Virus record (IMG/VR): IMGVR_UViG_3300042309_001719
Location: 1 to 20,064 of that record
DNA: 20,064 bases
Origin: a virus
Reading direction: 5' to 3' (one strand)
Part shown: piece by piece, positions 1 through 6,590 of the stretch
Numbering within the stretch: the stretch's first letter is position 1
How the letters are laid out: each line of letters opens with the position of its first letter
Notes under the pieces: generated by a model
Database searches by the model: none
Told to the model about the DNA's origin: nothing
What the model saw: only the letters and a program-made list of their open reading frames with translations
Made by a program: the position numbers and the translations under genes

Positions 1-591
1 CGCGTTGCCATGCTCATCAAAGCGGATGCCATCGAGGTACCGATAACTGTCGAGTGCCATGATTGGCGATGTGACTTGTTCGGCTTCGACCAGCTTTAGA
101 TCAAGTTGAACTGGCGAATCGATTCTCGGGTTACTGGTCAGCAAACCAAAGGACTCGCCATCTGAAACGCGAGCGAGCCGCATCGTGCGTAGCTTTTCTG
201 CCAGGCCAACTGCATCAGCCCAAGCGAAGAACTCTTGCTCAACAAAGCGGTTGGCGAATGCATCCGCAGTCAGCATCTGCAATCGAGGTCCGGTACCAAC
301 ACAGTCGTTGGCAAGAGTCAGCGAAATACCGCGGGCATAAGAGTTGTTCGCGACCTCGTAACGCGAACGGTTGCGTAGCGTGCGGCGTACTTCAGGGCTG
401 TTGGCCGCGCTGGCCGAAAGTCCGTCTGCGGCTGCCCAGTGGCGAACGTTGTCGATCGTGGTGGTCGCAGCGTCGTAGCGCCCCAGCATTCTCACTAACG
501 ACCAGGGGTGTCGGGCCGAGCGTCCACGGACGAGCGACCGATCTTTACGATCGCCGTTCTTGCTCAGAATCCCTGACAACAATTTAAACAT
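1..591 (-). CDS. Phage portal protein, lambda gpB-like (3' end beyond window)
   Basis: The reverse strand is open from an ATG at 591 to the window edge: 197 codons with no stop, so the C-terminus is missing. The translation begins MFKLLSGILSKNGDRKD and carries features of lambda-family portal proteins: ANSPEVRRTLRNRSRYEVANN followed by ARGISLTLANDCVGTGPRLQ, which matches the family pattern of a helical RNN(P/S)-AR segment leading to a VGTG(I/P)R motif. Portals form the dodecameric ring at the capsid vertex through which terminase pumps DNA. AAGGGA lies about 11 nt before the start. It follows the terminase and a 65-aa gene in the same direction, as in the lambda A-W-B order. Family assignment is from recalled motifs; the usual length is about 500 aa, so roughly 60% is outside. 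Confidence 0.85.
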   Translation of the reverse strand, partial: MFKLLSGILSKNGDRKDRSLVRGRSARHPWSLVRMLGRYDAATTTIDNVRHWAAADGLSASAANSPEVRRTLRNRSRYEVANNSYARGISLTLANDCVGTGPRLQMLTADAFANRFVEQEFFAWADAVGLAEKLRTMRLARVSDGESFGLLTSNPRIDSPVQLDLKLVEAEQVTSPIMALDSYRYLDGIRFDEHGNA

Positions 592-662
592 CCGTGAATC
601 AATCCCTTCTGTTAAACCCGACACCCCTGCCTATAGAAACAAGCTCAATCAAGCGCGAACGG

Positions 663-860
663 TTAGTCGGCACCTGGTGGCACGAGCTTGTTAAATCGAA
701 GGCCACGCTTCGGCTTAGAGGCGGCCGCCTTGGACGCCAGATACTTGTCAGCAGCAATCTGCTCGGTGAGCTTGTGCTGCTCGACGCTTCCGGCATCTCC
801 CGATGCCTTAGCGGGTGCTTTCGCACTCTCGCGAATCGTCTCTTGCAAGTTATCTGACAT
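663..860 (-). CDS. Small protein between terminase and portal (gpW position)
   Basis: 65 aa, MSDNLQETIRESAK to KLVPPGAD. The N-terminal half is helical, Ala/Lys-rich and charged; the C-terminus is a basic KPKRGLRFNKLVPPGAD tail. It sits between the large terminase and the portal, where lambda-like phages encode the head-tail joining protein gpW, but I see no sequence match to gpW, so the role is suggested by position only. A copy of the two-copy 40-bp element (895-934) lies 34 nt before its start, which suggests it is the first gene of a separate transcript with the portal. Only a weak Shine-Dalgarno-like GGTAGG is visible. Confidence 0.65.
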   Translation of the reverse strand: MSDNLQETIRESAKAPAKASGDAGSVEQHKLTEQIAADKYLASKAAASKPKRGLRFNKLVPPGAD

Positions 861-894
861 GCTATCGGCCTACCTAAGAATGAAGACGTGGACT

Positions 895-934
895 TCTATC
901 TGTAGGAATACCCGGTTCACATGTAGATTGACGG
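895..934 (-). promoter_or_regulatory. Bipartite 40-bp element, copy A
   Basis: On the plus strand it reads TCTATCTGT, three bases, AATACCCGGT, ten bases, ATTGACGG. The same blocks with the same spacing recur at 19100-19139. Read on the minus strand it is CCGTCAAT-(10)-ACCGGGTATT-(3)-ACAGATAGA, ending 34 nt before the ATG of the 65-aa gene. It lies in the only sizeable gap between terminase and the portal genes. A promoter or operator for the downstream structural genes is the likeliest role. It does not match a standard sigma-70 promoter. Confidence 0.6.
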
Positions 935-972
935 ACGAACCAGAAGATTTTTTTTGATTCAATCTTGGAGAG

Positions 973-3243
973 CTATTTGCTCCGGCGTCGCTTTTGCATT
1001 TCAGTAAAGCTCATTCGTCCCTTACGGACTTCAGCTTTACCTTCGATGCCTGGAAGAATCACTCCTTGCATGGATGCCGCGACCGCAGAACCAACCAAAC
1101 AGTCGAACCAGTGGTTGTCGGGCTGCTCCGGGCGCTGCTTCCACTCATCAACGCTCCGTCCGCGAGCCTCGGTTTTGATGAAGTACTCGGAAGTTAGGTG
1201 CTCGCCGAGCATGCGATGCGTTTCGGCGTTCGTACCAAAGAGCGAGAGGCAACCGCGATCACCCATCGAAACACGAAGCCGAGCGTTGATAAACGACTTC
1301 CACCAGTTGGTATCGTAGACCACATGTCGTATGGCTCGTTTGCCATTTACGTTCGGGATACGCCAGTTGAGTCCTACGCGATCACCTGGCCGGCGACGAT
1401 ACTCGCTAAACGGCAAGCTCGAAGCGCCGACGAACCGACCGTGGCTAGGAATGATCACAGCGGCGTGCTTGGACTGCCGGCAGAATTGGTAGACCACATC
1501 TGTCGATTGCCCCCAGTTAGCATCGATCAAGCAGCGTCCAATGCGCATCGCTGCACCATCGTCTCGTTGCCACTCGCGATCGAGCAGTTTCGATGTCAGC
1601 GATTCGAGGCCGGCGTAGATCGATCCCTCGAGTCCGGTTCCAGTCGCTTCGGAGCTCAGCGTCTGGCGAGCCTCGCGCAGCGTGAAGTACGGACGCTGCT
1701 GGTCAGGGTAGCAACCATAGTCAATCACATAACCGGTGAAATCATCCTCCCACGCAGCGACCACAAAGAAGAGTAGCTTCTGCTGGACGTCGATGAATGC
1801 AGTGAGATGATTCGCGCCGATCGAGACCAACCCGCGTTCCATGCGGTTGAATTTGCTGGCGACCTCTTCGGGTTTGAGCATCCCATCGACAACCGTCTCC
1901 GCCGGCAGAGGCTGGTTTTGATATTCGGCGAAGAACGCTGCTTCGTCTTGCAATTTGAGGTTCATTGCGTGTTGGATCGCGGAGAGTTCGTCGTAGTTGA
2001 ACCGCTCTTGCCAAGCGATAACGGCACCCTCGTCCATCGCGGCTTGGTTCTGACGATAGAACTCGGTGGCAGCTTCACCACCATCACCGCCACGCATCCC
2101 TTCGGCGCGGATTTCGGCGTAACGTTCCCATAGCGTTTCGTTCTTGGGGAACGCATAAACCATTTTGGTGCGTTCGCCATTCCATTCCGGATGGCGATTG
2201 CGATCGAGGATATTGTCGGCCATATCACCCGGGCGAATTACGGTGCAGGGCATGATGCCCGAGATCTTCTTGCCCGGCCCGGCCAAGCCAAGCACCGCGC
2301 CGGCGAGTATGCTTTCGCGATTCGCACATTGCGAGAGCGAACGAGCACTTTCATCCGTTTGCGGGTCATCCAGTACCACGAGACTTGGACGCACTGTTCT
2401 ACCGTCAGGACGCTTGAACTTCATACCTCGGATGCGGCCAGTTAGGCCGGCGACCTTGATGATCGCACCGCTAGCGCTGCTACCCTCGATCGTTGGCAAG
2501 ACGACTTCTTTTGCTGTCCATCCAATCTGAGTGCGTTTCCCTTTATAGAGTTGGCCGTTCGCCCGATTCGAAATCCCATCGAGGGCTTGGATGGGAAAAC
2601 AAACCTCTGGGAAGTCGGCTAAGAGCAACTCGTTGCTATCGAGTTCGGTTTTGATCGAATCGAGCATATCACATGCATGCCCTTCATCGCTGCCGATCAA
2701 ACATACGAAGTTGCGATGCCCATAGAGCACTGCCCAAATACATGCGACTTCGGCAATCGAACTCTTACCGCTACCACGAGCCATCGCGAGTGCGAACAAG
2801 CCCCCATGGACAACGGCTTGCTCAATCTTATTGATGACCTTAATATGGTCCGGCGACCAAGCCAGATGAAACGTCAATGGAAAATAGGTTTCACAAAAGT
2901 ATCGGAAGTCACGCGACGCGCGATCTTTGCGATCTGGGTTATCGACCTCTGATAGTTCACCAATGTCGCGACCGGCAAGTGCGAGCGCTGCATTTCGCGC
3001 ACGCGCTCGTTCCTTCATCGCATCGTATGGATCGACACCGTTGGTCGTACGAGGCGTATGTCGTACGACATGCATCCAAGCGCAATAGCGAAGCAAGTCA
3101 ACGGTCTTGTTGTCGCCGATGCGTGCGCCGGCGCGTTGACGATGCCGATAGAGTTGCCGTTCGCTGATCACCTCGCCTAGCGGCGTCGAGTTGAGTAGTC
3201 GGCATAGTTCGCTTGGTTTTAGTTTCCTTGGATCACTCGCCAC
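973..3243 (-). CDS. terL: Phage terminase large subunit with N-terminal HTH-like segment
   Basis: DNA-packaging motor and nuclease. With a GTG start at 3243 the protein is 756 aa. This start is preferred because AAGGAG lies 7 nt upstream and the gene then overlaps the preceding small gene by 11 nt; an in-frame ATG at 3300 would give 775 aa. Motifs (756-aa numbering): Walker A ARGSGKSS near 155-162 and Walker B LVVLDDP near 288-294. An RNase-H-fold nuclease domain follows with FIDVQQK, CLIDANWG and a C-terminal NHWFDCLVGSA, which supply the acidic residues expected. Residues 1 to about 45 contain a predicted helix-turn-helix-like stretch (SELCRLLNSTPLGEVISERQLYRHRQ), reminiscent of DNA-recognition domains normally found in small terminase subunits. 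The role is secure; the exact terminase subfamily is not. Confidence 0.93.
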   Translation of the reverse strand: MASDPRKLKPSELCRLLNSTPLGEVISERQLYRHRQRAGARIGDNKTVDLLRYCAWMHVVRHTPRTTNGVDPYDAMKERARARNAALALAGRDIGELSEVDNPDRKDRASRDFRYFCETYFPLTFHLAWSPDHIKVINKIEQAVVHGGLFALAMARGSGKSSIAEVACIWAVLYGHRNFVCLIGSDEGHACDMLDSIKTELDSNELLLADFPEVCFPIQALDGISNRANGQLYKGKRTQIGWTAKEVVLPTIEGSSASGAIIKVAGLTGRIRGMKFKRPDGRTVRPSLVVLDDPQTDESARSLSQCANRESILAGAVLGLAGPGKKISGIMPCTVIRPGDMADNILDRNRHPEWNGERTKMVYAFPKNETLWERYAEIRAEGMRGGDGGEAATEFYRQNQAAMDEGAVIAWQERFNYDELSAIQHAMNLKLQDEAAFFAEYQNQPLPAETVVDGMLKPEEVASKFNRMERGLVSIGANHLTAFIDVQQKLLFFVVAAWEDDFTGYVIDYGCYPDQQRPYFTLREARQTLSSEATGTGLEGSIYAGLESLTSKLLDREWQRDDGAAMRIGRCLIDANWGQSTDVVYQFCRQSKHAAVIIPSHGRFVGASSLPFSEYRRRPGDRVGLNWRIPNVNGKRAIRHVVYDTNWWKSFINARLRVSMGDRGCLSLFGTNAETHRMLGEHLTSEYFIKTEARGRSVDEWKQRPEQPDNHWFDCLVGSAVAASMQGVILPGIEGKAEVRKGRMSFTEMQKRRRSK

Positions 3244-3439
3244 GTCCCATCTCCTTTGCTTGCCATGCGCTGTAGTGCACGAGGTTGATCGTTCCATCAA
3301 CGTTCACCGGCGCACCTTCTTGTACGTCCAGTCGAATCTCCTCTGGCTCGATGCGTTCTCGGAATGCGGCCGACAATAGCTTCGCTGCTTGCTCTAACGA
3401 AAGCCTCGTCGGATCGACCTGATTGTTTCCTTCACTCAT
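3233..3439 (-). CDS. Small protein in the terminase small-subunit position
   Basis: 68 aa, MSEGNNQVDPTRLSLEQAAKLLSAAFRE to EMGRGE. GGAGAA lies 5 nt before the ATG. It overlaps the large terminase by 11 nt, so the two are translationally coupled. The segment LSLEQAAKLLSAAFRERIEPEEIRLD looks like a short helical DNA-binding fold, but the protein is much shorter than typical TerS (about 150 aa) and no family is recognised. Since the large terminase carries its own HTH-like N-terminus, DNA recognition may be split between the two. Function is inferred from position only. Confidence 0.7.
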   Translation of the reverse strand: MSEGNNQVDPTRLSLEQAAKLLSAAFRERIEPEEIRLDVQEGAPVNVDGTINLVHYSAWQAKEMGRGE

Positions 3440-3633
3440 CGCATTTCTCCATGGTTTGGCATCTTGAAACGTGGGGGCACCGATTGCGCACTGTCGCGTC
3501 TTAGCCGCATGTTCGCCTCGTTATGCGGAGCATGTTTGGACGCGACCGTCGCGTAATGTTGGGGCACCGGTGGCCTCCCAGGAAACATGCAGAATTACTG
3601 GAAAAACATGCGGGAATCGCCTGGATGTTCCTC
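3440..3633. promoter_or_regulatory. Divergent control region with AACATG/CATGTT sites
   Basis: No gene is visible here. The region separates the leftward terminase operon from the rightward accessory island. It contains four short sites in both orientations: CATGTT at 3508 and 3531, AACATG at 3584 and 3605. The same hexamers cluster before cassette repeat 4 (5732, 5742) and before the decayed repeat 7 (7901, 7954, 7976, 7986). They could be half-sites for a regulator, but no clear -35/-10 pair can be assigned for the leftward promoter. Confidence 0.4.
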
Positions 3634-3661
3634 GAAACGCATGGCTCATGTGTGTCATCGC
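3634..3661 (+). repeat. Cassette leader repeat, copy 1
   Basis: GAAACGC followed by the invariant ATGGCTCATGTGTGT and CATCGC. This is the most diverged of the six good copies in its flanks: it lacks the upstream GGCTTGATG block that copies 3, 5 and 6 carry intact. It lies 73 nt (counted from its ATG to the gene's ATG) before the amidoligase start. Confidence 0.85.
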
Positions 3662-3713
3662 GACGCAGAAAACGCGACGCAAAACACACCTCGAACCACA
3701 AAGGAACAGAACG

Positions 3714-4571
3714 ATGAACGCAAACGAAATCGCCTTCGGAATCGAATTCGAAACCACCCTCCCCGGTACCGACAACACACCGATCGGACCCTACCACAGC
3801 GGATACCAAGTACCTTGGCTGCCAACCGGATGGAAAGCAGAACGCGACGGGAGCATCCGCCCCGAAAACAACGCACGCAAAGGATGCGAGTTTGTAAGCC
3901 CAATACTCAAAGGGGTTGATGGCGTACGACAGATCGAAAACGCGATCGACCAAATCAACGCACGAGGTGGCCAAGTAAATTCGAGCTGCGGCCTTCACAT
4001 AACGGTTAGCTGGAATGGAGACGCGGCCGCTTTGGCAAGATTGATTTCCTTGGTCGGCAACCACGAACGAGCGATTTACGCTTCGACCGGAACCCGCAAA
4101 CGCGAACAAATGATGTACGCCAAGCGAATCAAACAATACGGAAACAAAGACAACGCCAAGAGCCGATGCGAATCGGATCGCTACCACCTGCTGAACCTGA
4201 CCCACCTGACCCGCGGCAAGAACCGAATCGAGTTCCGAGCCTTCGGCGGAACGCTCAACAAGACCAAAGTGGTCGGATACCTGATGATGGTTTTGGGTTT
4301 GGTTGAACTCGCCCTCAATACCAAACGCTGCAGCGAATGGGACTACATCAAAAAGGAAGGCACCAAGAGTTGCTGGGATCGCCCTGGTGCCGGCCTTGGC
4401 GAGACGGAACTCAACCGATTGTTCTACCGACTCGGATGGACCAAGGGTTGGTACAAGGGTGCCCTTCGCGACAAGGTCTACGGAGAGATCGCCAGCGAAA
4501 CCAAACCGGAATGGAAAACGATCAAAACCAAGCTCCTCGACCTCGCCCGCAAATACGACCGCGCGGCATAG
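3714..4571 (+). CDS. Amidoligase (Amidoligase_2, glutamine-synthetase-like fold)
   Basis: 285 aa from the ATG at 3714, chosen because AAAGGA lies 8 nt upstream; the frame stays open upstream but has no better start. Motifs in order fit the Amidoligase_2 family: FGIEFETTLPG near 7-17 (metal-binding Glu), GCEFVSPIL near 59-67, CGLHITVSW near 93-101 (His) and RIEFRAFGGTLN near 174-185. All expected polar residues appear present, so the enzyme is probably active. The family is predicted to join a carboxyl and an amine using ATP, making peptide or isopeptide-like bonds; the substrate is unknown. In a phage it could modify a peptide, a cell-wall component or a small molecule. It is the largest gene of the plus-strand island, headed by repeat 1 and followed by a terminator-like hairpin, so it looks like a self-contained unit. 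Confidence 0.85.
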   Translation: MNANEIAFGIEFETTLPGTDNTPIGPYHSGYQVPWLPTGWKAERDGSIRPENNARKGCEFVSPILKGVDGVRQIENAIDQINARGGQVNSSCGLHITVSWNGDAAALARLISLVGNHERAIYASTGTRKREQMMYAKRIKQYGNKDNAKSRCESDRYHLLNLTHLTRGKNRIEFRAFGGTLNKTKVVGYLMMVLGLVELALNTKRCSEWDYIKKEGTKSCWDRPGAGLGETELNRLFYRLGWTKGWYKGALRDKVYGEIASETKPEWKTIKTKLLDLARKYDRAA

Positions 4572-4589
4572 CCCACAACCAAACGAAAC

Positions 4590-4613
4590 GCCGAACACGG
4601 AGGTTCGGCTTTC
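4590..4613 (+). terminator. Terminator-like hairpin after amidoligase
   Basis: GCCGAAC at 4590-4596 pairs with GTTCGGC at 4603-4609 around a 6-nt loop and is followed by a short T run (4610-4612). It lies 19 nt after the amidoligase stop. The T run is short, so efficiency is doubtful. Confidence 0.6.
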
Positions 4614-4791
4614 ACACGTTTGGCGACGTGGGGCCAATTTTACGTCACCGTGGGGTCGAATCGTGTATGTCACTAATAGTGGCCAAACCCGAACCGCAAC
4701 ACAACGCGGCGCGTTTTGTGCGAACTGACGCGATCCTAAAAAACATTCAGATTCCTTTTGGAATCCTCGAAGGCTCGGCTTGAGGTTATTC

Positions 4792-4819
4792 GAACCGCAT
4801 GGCTCATGTGTGTCATCAC
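4792..4819 (+). repeat. Cassette leader repeat, copy 2
   Basis: GAACCGC, the invariant 15-mer, then CATCAC. Upstream is CGGCTTGAGG (4776-4785), and before it a small hairpin, GATTCC-TTTT-GGAATC (4750-4765). Downstream the TAAACGATTC block is shared with copy 3. It lies 61 nt before the next start codon. The rest of the gap 4614-4791 holds no gene. Confidence 0.88.
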
Positions 4820-4859
4820 GTAAACGATTCCATTCCCTTTCCGAAACGGAGAAAAAACC

Positions 4860-5150
4860 ATGAGCGAAACAACCAACAACGTCGAGCAAGCGATTCAAGC
4901 ACAACTGCGACGCCTCGAATGGATGATCCCCGACGCGCAACGGCGCTTGGCCGGTGTCGCACAAGAGATGTTGCGACGGGCCCAAAACGCGGTTCACGAC
5001 ACAGAGGCCATGCTGGCCAACCAACCCTGCAGCATGTCCTGGGTTGAGTTCGCTGAATGCGATCTCCGCAACGCGCGTGAAGCTAAAGCAGATCTCACCA
5101 AACTCTACGAGCAGCAGGCAATGCTCAAGTTCTTTTTGAAGAACGACTAG
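4860..5150 (+). CDS. Small helical protein, cassette 2
   Basis: 96 aa, MSETTNNVEQAIQAQLRRLE to LKFFLKND. Composition and heptad-like spacing suggest two or three long amphipathic helices with coiled-coil character: residues 8-50, and 60-96 after a NQPCSMSWVEF turn. GGAGAAAAAACC before the ATG supplies a good Shine-Dalgarno at the spacing used throughout the island. No family is recognised, and no signal peptide or membrane segment is seen. It is a single-gene cassette between repeat 2 and a strong terminator. Confidence 0.8.
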   Translation: MSETTNNVEQAIQAQLRRLEWMIPDAQRRLAGVAQEMLRRAQNAVHDTEAMLANQPCSMSWVEFAECDLRNAREAKADLTKLYEQQAMLKFFLKND

Positions 5151-5166
5151 CGAGAGAGATGGAATG

Positions 5167-5203
5167 GCCGGCGGCCCAAAGGAGCCGCCGGCAAATTCTT
5201 TTT
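5167..5203 (+). terminator. Strong intrinsic terminator
   Basis: A perfect 9-bp GC-rich stem, GCCGGCGGC (5167-5175) with GCCGCCGGC (5184-5192), has an 8-nt loop and is followed by AAATTCTTTTT. It starts 16 nt after the stop of the 96-aa gene. This is the clearest terminator in the island. Confidence 0.85.
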
Positions 5204-5235
5204 GAAATGTTTGCAAGCTCGGCTTGATGCGTTTT

Positions 5236-5263
5236 GAGCCGCATGGCTCATGTGTGTTATCGC
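5236..5263 (+). repeat. Cassette leader repeat, copy 3
   Basis: GAGCCGC, the invariant 15-mer, then TATCGC, preceded by CGGCTTGATGCGTTTT (5220-5235). It lies 61 nt before the start of the 85-aa gene. It follows directly on the terminator at 5167-5203, so transcription of the next gene must begin here or be retained by readthrough. Confidence 0.9.
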
Positions 5264-5303
5264 ATAAACGATTCGAACCCTTTTCCGAAACGGAGACAAG
5301 ACC

Positions 5304-5561
5304 ATGGCCAAGAACAGTAACGAACACAAAGCAACCGACGCAGCCCTTCGCGTGATTTTCAAAGCGATGGAAGCACACCAAGCACAAGAGATTCGAGAAG
5401 CGTACTACAACGCGGTCGAGGGATTGCGAACCTTGGCAGACGCCCTTGAGATTGCCGACGCCAACCAACAAGAGTCCGCAGGCCCTTTGCTCGTCGAACA
5501 CCTTTACGCCATCGAAGCCATCGACGCAATGAAGCGAAGTCGGCTCGGCGCGATCCTCTAA
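5304..5561 (+). CDS. Small helical protein, cassette 3
   Basis: 85 aa, MAKNSNEHKATDAALRVIFK to RSRLGAIL. It is predicted almost fully alpha-helical and acidic in the middle (ALEIADANQQESAGPLLVEHLYAIEAIDAM). AACGGAGACAAGACC before the ATG is the island's shared ribosome-binding context. No family is recognised and no membrane segment or cysteine motif is seen. It is a single-gene cassette between repeat 3 and a terminator. Confidence 0.8.
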   Translation: MAKNSNEHKATDAALRVIFKAMEAHQAQEIREAYYNAVEGLRTLADALEIADANQQESAGPLLVEHLYAIEAIDAMKRSRLGAIL

Positions 5562-5586
5562 ACCACCGCACAACGGAATGCCACGG

Positions 5587-5616
5587 ACGCCGCGAACGGA
5601 TGCGCGGCGTATTCTC
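5587..5616 (+). terminator. Terminator-like hairpin after cassette 3
   Basis: ACGCCGCG (5587-5594) pairs perfectly with CGCGGCGT (5603-5610) around an 8-nt loop, followed by ATTCTC. The T tract is poor. It begins 26 nt after the stop codon. Confidence 0.65.
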
Positions 5617-5781
5617 ATTCGGTCGCGACAGTCGCCCACCGTCGCGTCCTTTGTCTCGGATGCGACTGACGACCCCACATGGAAACAAGTGCAACACACG
5701 CCAACGTGGGGCAATGTGTGGCATGCAAACAAACATGAAAAAACATGTGGAAAAGCTGCTGAAATCGGCTTGCTGCAGTTC

Positions 5782-5809
5782 GAACCGCATGGCTCATGTG
5801 TGTTATCGG
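5782..5809 (+). repeat. Cassette leader repeat, copy 4
   Basis: GAACCGC, the invariant 15-mer, then TATCGG. Upstream lie CGGCTTGCTG and two AACATG sites (5732, 5742). It lies 58 nt before the next start. The remaining gap 5617-5781 holds no gene. Confidence 0.88.
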
Positions 5810-5846
5810 AAAACGATTTTTCATTCACAACAACGGAGACAAGAAC

Positions 5847-6116
5847 ATGAATCTCGACACCCTGATCGAAATCCTCAACGACTACCGCGATGAACATGGC
5901 GGCGATGCCGAGGTCCGGTTGATGACCCAACAGAACTGGCCATTTGAGAACCGCATTTGTGGCGTTACCTCGGGCCAAGAGATGAACGACACAAACGACG
6001 ACGACGAAGCCGACGACGATCAAGACGTTGCCGACGAAAACATCGTTTACATCGTCGAGGGTGGTCAGATTTGTTACGGCAGCAAACGAGCATGGGACAC
6101 ATGCCGAAATAGCTGA
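5847..6116 (+). CDS. Acidic conserved hypothetical protein, cassette 4
   Basis: 89 aa from the ATG at 5847, preceded by AACGGAGACAAGAAC; an upstream in-frame ATG inside the repeat lacks a Shine-Dalgarno. It has an N-terminal helix (LDTLIEILNDYRDEHGGDAEVRL), a central MTQQNWPFENRICGV strand region, a strongly acidic linker (NDDDEADDDQDVADE) and a C-terminal NIVYIVEGGQICYGSKRAWDTC. The pattern GGDAEVR...WPFE...VYIVEG.Q..YGSK.AW recalls small proteins found on phages and plasmids, but no function is known to me. A nucleic-acid-mimic or partner-binding role for the acidic linker would be speculation. Confidence 0.82.
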   Translation: MNLDTLIEILNDYRDEHGGDAEVRLMTQQNWPFENRICGVTSGQEMNDTNDDDEADDDQDVADENIVYIVEGGQICYGSKRAWDTCRNS

Positions 6117-6137
6117 TTGCAACACAGCGATGCGCCT

Positions 6138-6175
6138 GGGGAAAGATTCTGAAAAACCTTCAGAATCTTTTCCCC
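6138..6175. terminator. Bidirectional terminator-like hairpin
   Basis: GATTCTGAA (6145-6153) pairs with TTCAGAATC (6159-6167) around AAACC, with AAA before and TTTT after. GGGG (6138-6141) and CCCC (6172-6175) extend the stem. It lies 21 nt after the stop of the 89-aa gene. The A tract and T tract could allow termination in both directions. The GATTC...GAATC theme recurs before repeats 2 and 6. Confidence 0.7.
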
Positions 6176-6193
6176 TTCGGCTTGATGCGGTTT

Positions 6194-6221
6194 GAACCGC
6201 ATGGCTCATGTGTGTCATCGC
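6194..6221 (+). repeat. Cassette leader repeat, copy 5
   Basis: GAACCGC, the invariant 15-mer, then CATCGC, preceded by CGGCTTGATGCGGTTT. It lies 60 nt before the next start. This is the only copy not in the same codon phase as the other five relative to the island's shared frame. Confidence 0.9.
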
Positions 6222-6260
6222 AAATGCAATTTCAGTCCAAACCAGCTTAGGAGAAACAAG

Positions 6261-6509
6261 ATGCCAACCATGACAAACCGACCACGCCTGACCTCGGCCC
6301 AGTTCCTCAGCGCACACCGACGAGCGCTCCAGTCCGTCAGCGACCTGTACGCAGCGATCGAGGAGATGCCGATCCTTGCCGCTGCCGACCCAACAACCCT
6401 GAGACATTTCTTTGACGAGCTGGCCGATGTGCAAGCCACGGCTGCGAAGCTCGCCCAACATTTCCGAACACAGGTATGCACCAAAGAAAAGATTCCGAAA
6501 TCCTTCTGA
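6261..6509 (+). CDS. Small helical protein, cassette 5
   Basis: 82 aa, MPTMTNRPRLTSAQFLSAHR to KEKIPKSF. It is helical and Ala-rich, with hydrophobic heptads (SVSDLYAAIEEMPILAA, HFFDELADVQATAAKLAQHF). AGGAGAAACAAG before the ATG gives a good Shine-Dalgarno. An ATG at 6270 would drop three residues. Its last codons and stop lie inside a GATTC...GAATC inverted repeat (6491-6512) that normally precedes a leader repeat, so its C-terminus seems to run into the cassette boundary. No family is recognised. Confidence 0.78.
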   Translation: MPTMTNRPRLTSAQFLSAHRRALQSVSDLYAAIEEMPILAAADPTTLRHFFDELADVQATAAKLAQHFRTQVCTKEKIPKSF

Positions 6510-6528
6510 ATCCGGCTTGATGCGTTTT

Positions 6529-6556
6529 GAACCGCATGGCTCATGTGTGTTAACGC
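6529..6556 (+). repeat. Cassette leader repeat, copy 6
   Basis: GAACCGC, the invariant 15-mer, then TAACGC, preceded by CGGCTTGATGCGTTTT, identical to copy 3 in that block. It lies 55 nt before the start of the 104-aa gene and only 20 nt after the previous stop. It is the last good copy and seems to head a three-gene set (6591-7814). Confidence 0.9.
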
Positions 6557-6590
6557 GAAAACGATTCACCAACCCAACAACGGAGACGAA

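Noticed and set aside
1198-2133. Open frames on the plus strand opposite the terminase
   Set aside because: They are antisense shadows of a gene with clear ATPase and nuclease motifs, without ribosome-binding sites or recognisable domains.
3634-6556. Leader repeats as integron attC sites or a CRISPR array
   Set aside because: Spacing is irregular, genes lie between the copies, and the RYYYAAC/GTTRRRY attC boundary signatures are absent; no integrase or cas operon is present.
4799-6556. Leader peptide encoded by the repeat (MAHVC or MCVI)
   Set aside because: Downstream reading frames differ between copies, copy 6 has a stop after MAHVC, and copies 2 and 3 stop after MCVI plus one residue; no shared Shine-Dalgarno precedes it.
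3634-6556. Leader repeat as a sigma-54 promoter
   Set aside because: GG is present but GC is not found ten bases later, which the -24/-12 promoter needs.
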